A stretch of DNA of 64,000 bases from Pelagibacterium lentulum (GTDB lineage Bacteria; Pseudomonadota; Alphaproteobacteria; Rhizobiales; Devosiaceae): NCBI RefSeq assembly GCF_003992625.1, contig NZ_RZMW01000030.1:1-64000 (forward strand), given 5' to 3'. Shown one piece after another: positions 62,101-64,000 of the stretch. The notes beneath the pieces were generated by a model. That model was not told where the DNA came from, did not search any database, and worked only from the letters and a program-made list of their open reading frames with translations. The first letter of the stretch is position 1. Every line of letters starts with the position of its first letter. The translations under genes and the position numbers were made by a program.

Positions 62101-63834
62101 TTAGACGGCAGCCACATCTCCGAACTGCGCGCGGTGAAGACGGGCATAAGCGCCGTTTTTGTCGAGAAGCCCCTGATGGCTGCCATGTTCGACGATGCGG
62201 CCACGTTCAACCACGAGGATGCGATCAGCATTGCGTATGGTTGCAAGGCGATGGGCGATGATGAGCGTCGTTCGGCCCTCCGAGAGCGTTGCCAGAGACG
62301 CCTGGATCTGGCGTTCGGTTTCGGTATCGAGCGCCGACGTTGCTTCATCGAAAATCAGAATGGGCGGATTCTTAAGGAAAATACGCGCGATGGCGAGGCG
62401 CTGCTTCTGCCCGCCTGAAAGCTTGACGCCCCGCTCGCCGACAATCGTATCCAGCCCATCGCTCAAGTTGGCGATGACTTCATCGAGTTGGGCAAGACGG
62501 GAGGCCTCAATGATGTCTTCATCGCTCGCGCTCAGTCTGCCATAGGCGATGTTGTCCCGGACCGACCCGCCGAAAATGAACACGTCCTGCTGCACGATGC
62601 CGATTTGCGACCGCAAGCTGTTCTGGGTGATGTCGCGAATATCTGTCCCGTCGATCAGGATTGCACCCGAACTCACATCGTAAAAGCGCGGCAGCAGCGA
62701 ACAGATCGTCGTCTTACCTGCACCCGAAGGCCCAACCAGCGCGACAGTTTCGCCCGGCTCGACCTTGACGTTTATGTCCTCAAGGATCGGGATACTGGCA
62801 CCGTAGCCGAAACTGACCGCACGAAATTCGATCTCGCCCTTTACATCGGCAACCTTTTTTGCGTTCGGCCGGTCGCGGATTTCGGGAACGGTATCGATGA
62901 GCGAACAGAAGCGCTTGAACCCGGCAATGCCCTTTGGATAGCTCTCGAGCACGCCGATGATCTTGTCGATGGGCCGGAACAGTACCGTGACCAGAAGCAG
63001 GAAGCCCACGAACGCGCCGTAGCTCATCTCGCCATTGATCACCAGTGCGGTCCCCGCCAGCATCACGAGAAGCTGAACCATGCTTTTGGCAAGGTAAGAC
63101 AAGGCAATCGATGCGGTCATGACCTTGTAGGCTTGCAGCTTGGTTTTGCGATAATTGCTGTTGTCACCTTCAAAAAGGCGATGCTCGTGCTCGTGATTGG
63201 CAAAGGCCCGCACCGTGCGGATGCCGCCCACGCTTTCCTCGATCCTCGCATTGAAATCGCCGATACGCGCATAGATGCCGCGCCATGTCTGCGTCATAGC
63301 CGCACCGTATTTCCAGACGACAAACGTTGCCGCAGGAACGACGAGCAGAGTTATTGCCGCCAGCTTTGCATTCATCAGGGCCATGATGATGAAGGCGCCG
63401 ATGAAGGTCATAATGGCGATAAACACGTCTTCCGGCCCGTGATGGGCGATCTCGCCCACTTCCTCGAGATCCTTGGTGACGTGGGTGATGATGTGCCCTG
63501 TCTTCTTGTTGTCGAAATAGCTGAAGGAAAGCTTTTGCAGATGCTCGAAGGCCTGCCGCCGCATGTCGGTTTCAATGGCGATGCCCAGCGCGTGTCCCCA
63601 GTAGTTGACGATTGAGAGCAGGCCCGTATTGGCGGCATAGACCACAAGCAAAACCGCCGCTGCGCCAAGGATCAGGGGCCAGTTCTGGCTCGGCAGAAGA
63701 TGGTCGATATAAAGCTGGACGACGACGGGAAAGCCAAGCTCAAGCAGCCCGACAAGAACCGCGCAGCCGAAATCGAGCGCGAACAGGCCCTTATATGGCG
63801 CATAATAGGAAAAAAAGCGCTTGAGCATTGGCAT
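62101..63834 (-). CDS. ABC transporter, fused permease and ATPase (MsbA/lipid- or multidrug-exporter-like)
   Basis: A 577-residue half-transporter of the type IV ABC exporter class. The N-terminal membrane domain (about residues 15-310, six segments) includes the coupling region HIITHVTKDLEEV. The nucleotide-binding domain has Walker A GPSGAGKTT, signature LSGGQKQR, Walker B ILIFDEATSALD and the H-loop IIAHRLATIRNAD. It works as a homodimer. Many such proteins export lipids or drugs; nothing nearby fixes the cargo. Its start (MPMLKRFFSYYAPYKGLFAL) is the natural one. Confidence 0.93.
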   Translation of the reverse strand: MPMLKRFFSYYAPYKGLFALDFGCAVLVGLLELGFPVVVQLYIDHLLPSQNWPLILGAAAVLLVVYAANTGLLSIVNYWGHALGIAIETDMRRQAFEHLQKLSFSYFDNKKTGHIITHVTKDLEEVGEIAHHGPEDVFIAIMTFIGAFIIMALMNAKLAAITLLVVPAATFVVWKYGAAMTQTWRGIYARIGDFNARIEESVGGIRTVRAFANHEHEHRLFEGDNSNYRKTKLQAYKVMTASIALSYLAKSMVQLLVMLAGTALVINGEMSYGAFVGFLLLVTVLFRPIDKIIGVLESYPKGIAGFKRFCSLIDTVPEIRDRPNAKKVADVKGEIEFRAVSFGYGASIPILEDINVKVEPGETVALVGPSGAGKTTICSLLPRFYDVSSGAILIDGTDIRDITQNSLRSQIGIVQQDVFIFGGSVRDNIAYGRLSASDEDIIEASRLAQLDEVIANLSDGLDTIVGERGVKLSGGQKQRLAIARIFLKNPPILIFDEATSALDTETERQIQASLATLSEGRTTLIIAHRLATIRNADRILVVERGRIVEHGSHQGLLDKNGAYARLHRAQFGDVAAV

Positions 63835-63924
63835 AGAAAGCTACTCGGAATTGAAACAGGTTCGCCATGGAGCGACGGAACAACGCATGGGAAAGCCGGA
63901 CGGGGATACCGCCCGGCAAGTGGT

Positions 63925-64000
63925 TTAGCGCGGCATTGGAACAAAGTCGCGCCCGCTAATATGGCTGAGCACTGTATAGGCCATGACACCAAGCGCATAG
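63925..64000 (-). CDS. C-terminal end of a truncated gene
   Basis: A minus-strand frame open at base 64000 ends YALGVMAYTVLSHISGRDFV and PMPR before TAA at 63925-63927. It reads as protein and not as noise, and it lies 90 bases before the ABC exporter start in the same direction. Only about 24 residues are visible, so no family can be named. Confidence 0.45.
   Translation of the reverse strand, partial: YALGVMAYTVLSHISGRDFVPMPR

Noticed and set aside
62488-63615. Plus-strand 375-residue frame
   Set aside because: Complete antisense of the ABC exporter gene, whose Walker and signature motifs are intact.

Overview
The window is bacterial DNA that fits an alphaproteobacterium of the rhizobial order (Hyphomicrobiales). 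Reasons: very many high-affinity ABC importers, a DUF1488 gene beside a cspA-type cold-shock gene, palindromic intergenic elements of the kind scattered through rhizobial genomes, and genes with strong GC-rich codon use. I cannot name the genus. I see no rRNA, tRNA or CRISPR array and no replication genes. The content looks like an accessory, catabolic part of a genome, with at least eight importer systems separated by small scars of insertion sequences.

Layout. 1-8019 (minus strand): an organosulfur block. It has a ROK repressor, a taurine/sulfonate-type ABC importer, a cytoplasmic Cys-type sulfatase and its own formylglycine-generating enzyme, followed by a TauE sulfite exporter and a TIGR02186 protein. 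8080-9781 has no recognisable gene but holds a rhizobial palindromic repeat. 9782-15189: a fold-III PLP D-amino-acid enzyme, a polar amino acid ABC importer, RidA and an IclR regulator, which together look like a D-hydroxyamino-acid pathway. 15414-18395: a copper-responsive redox block with two divergent CueR-type promoters. It encodes an HMA metallochaperone, a DUF305 protein, a glutaredoxin-MauE membrane protein and a glutaredoxin-ferredoxin-reductase fusion. 18577-22328: a CoA-transferase with an SLC13 anion transporter. 22567-25623: a scar with IS110 and IS481 remnants and a KefB-type antiporter broken by two frameshifts.

25624-37971: two Fbp/Afu-type ABC importers plus a PhnD-like binding protein on the minus strand. 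Divergent from them is a two-component system whose histidine kinase carries its own C-terminal, periplasmic substrate-binding domain; this is the most unusual protein here. 38115-46221: a LacI-controlled sugar ABC importer with an FGGY pentulose kinase, flanked by direct copies of an 80% identical, hairpin-containing repeat, with IS630 and IS3 remnants on its left side. 46467-49519: a cluster of very small genes led by a cold-shock protein. 50141-50822: small unknown genes. 50843-56699: an ABC importer with a metallophosphodiesterase under a divergent LacI regulator. 57130-62065: another importer with a metallo-beta-lactamase-fold hydrolase inside the operon. 62101-63834: an ABC exporter, then the tail of a truncated gene.

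Theme: several importers are translationally coupled to the enzyme that would process the cargo (sulfatase, phosphodiesterase, MBL hydrolase, pentulose kinase, D-amino-acid enzyme) and to a local regulator with visible operators. This suggests esterified or modified small molecules are taken up whole and cleaved in the cytoplasm. All substrates named here are inferences.
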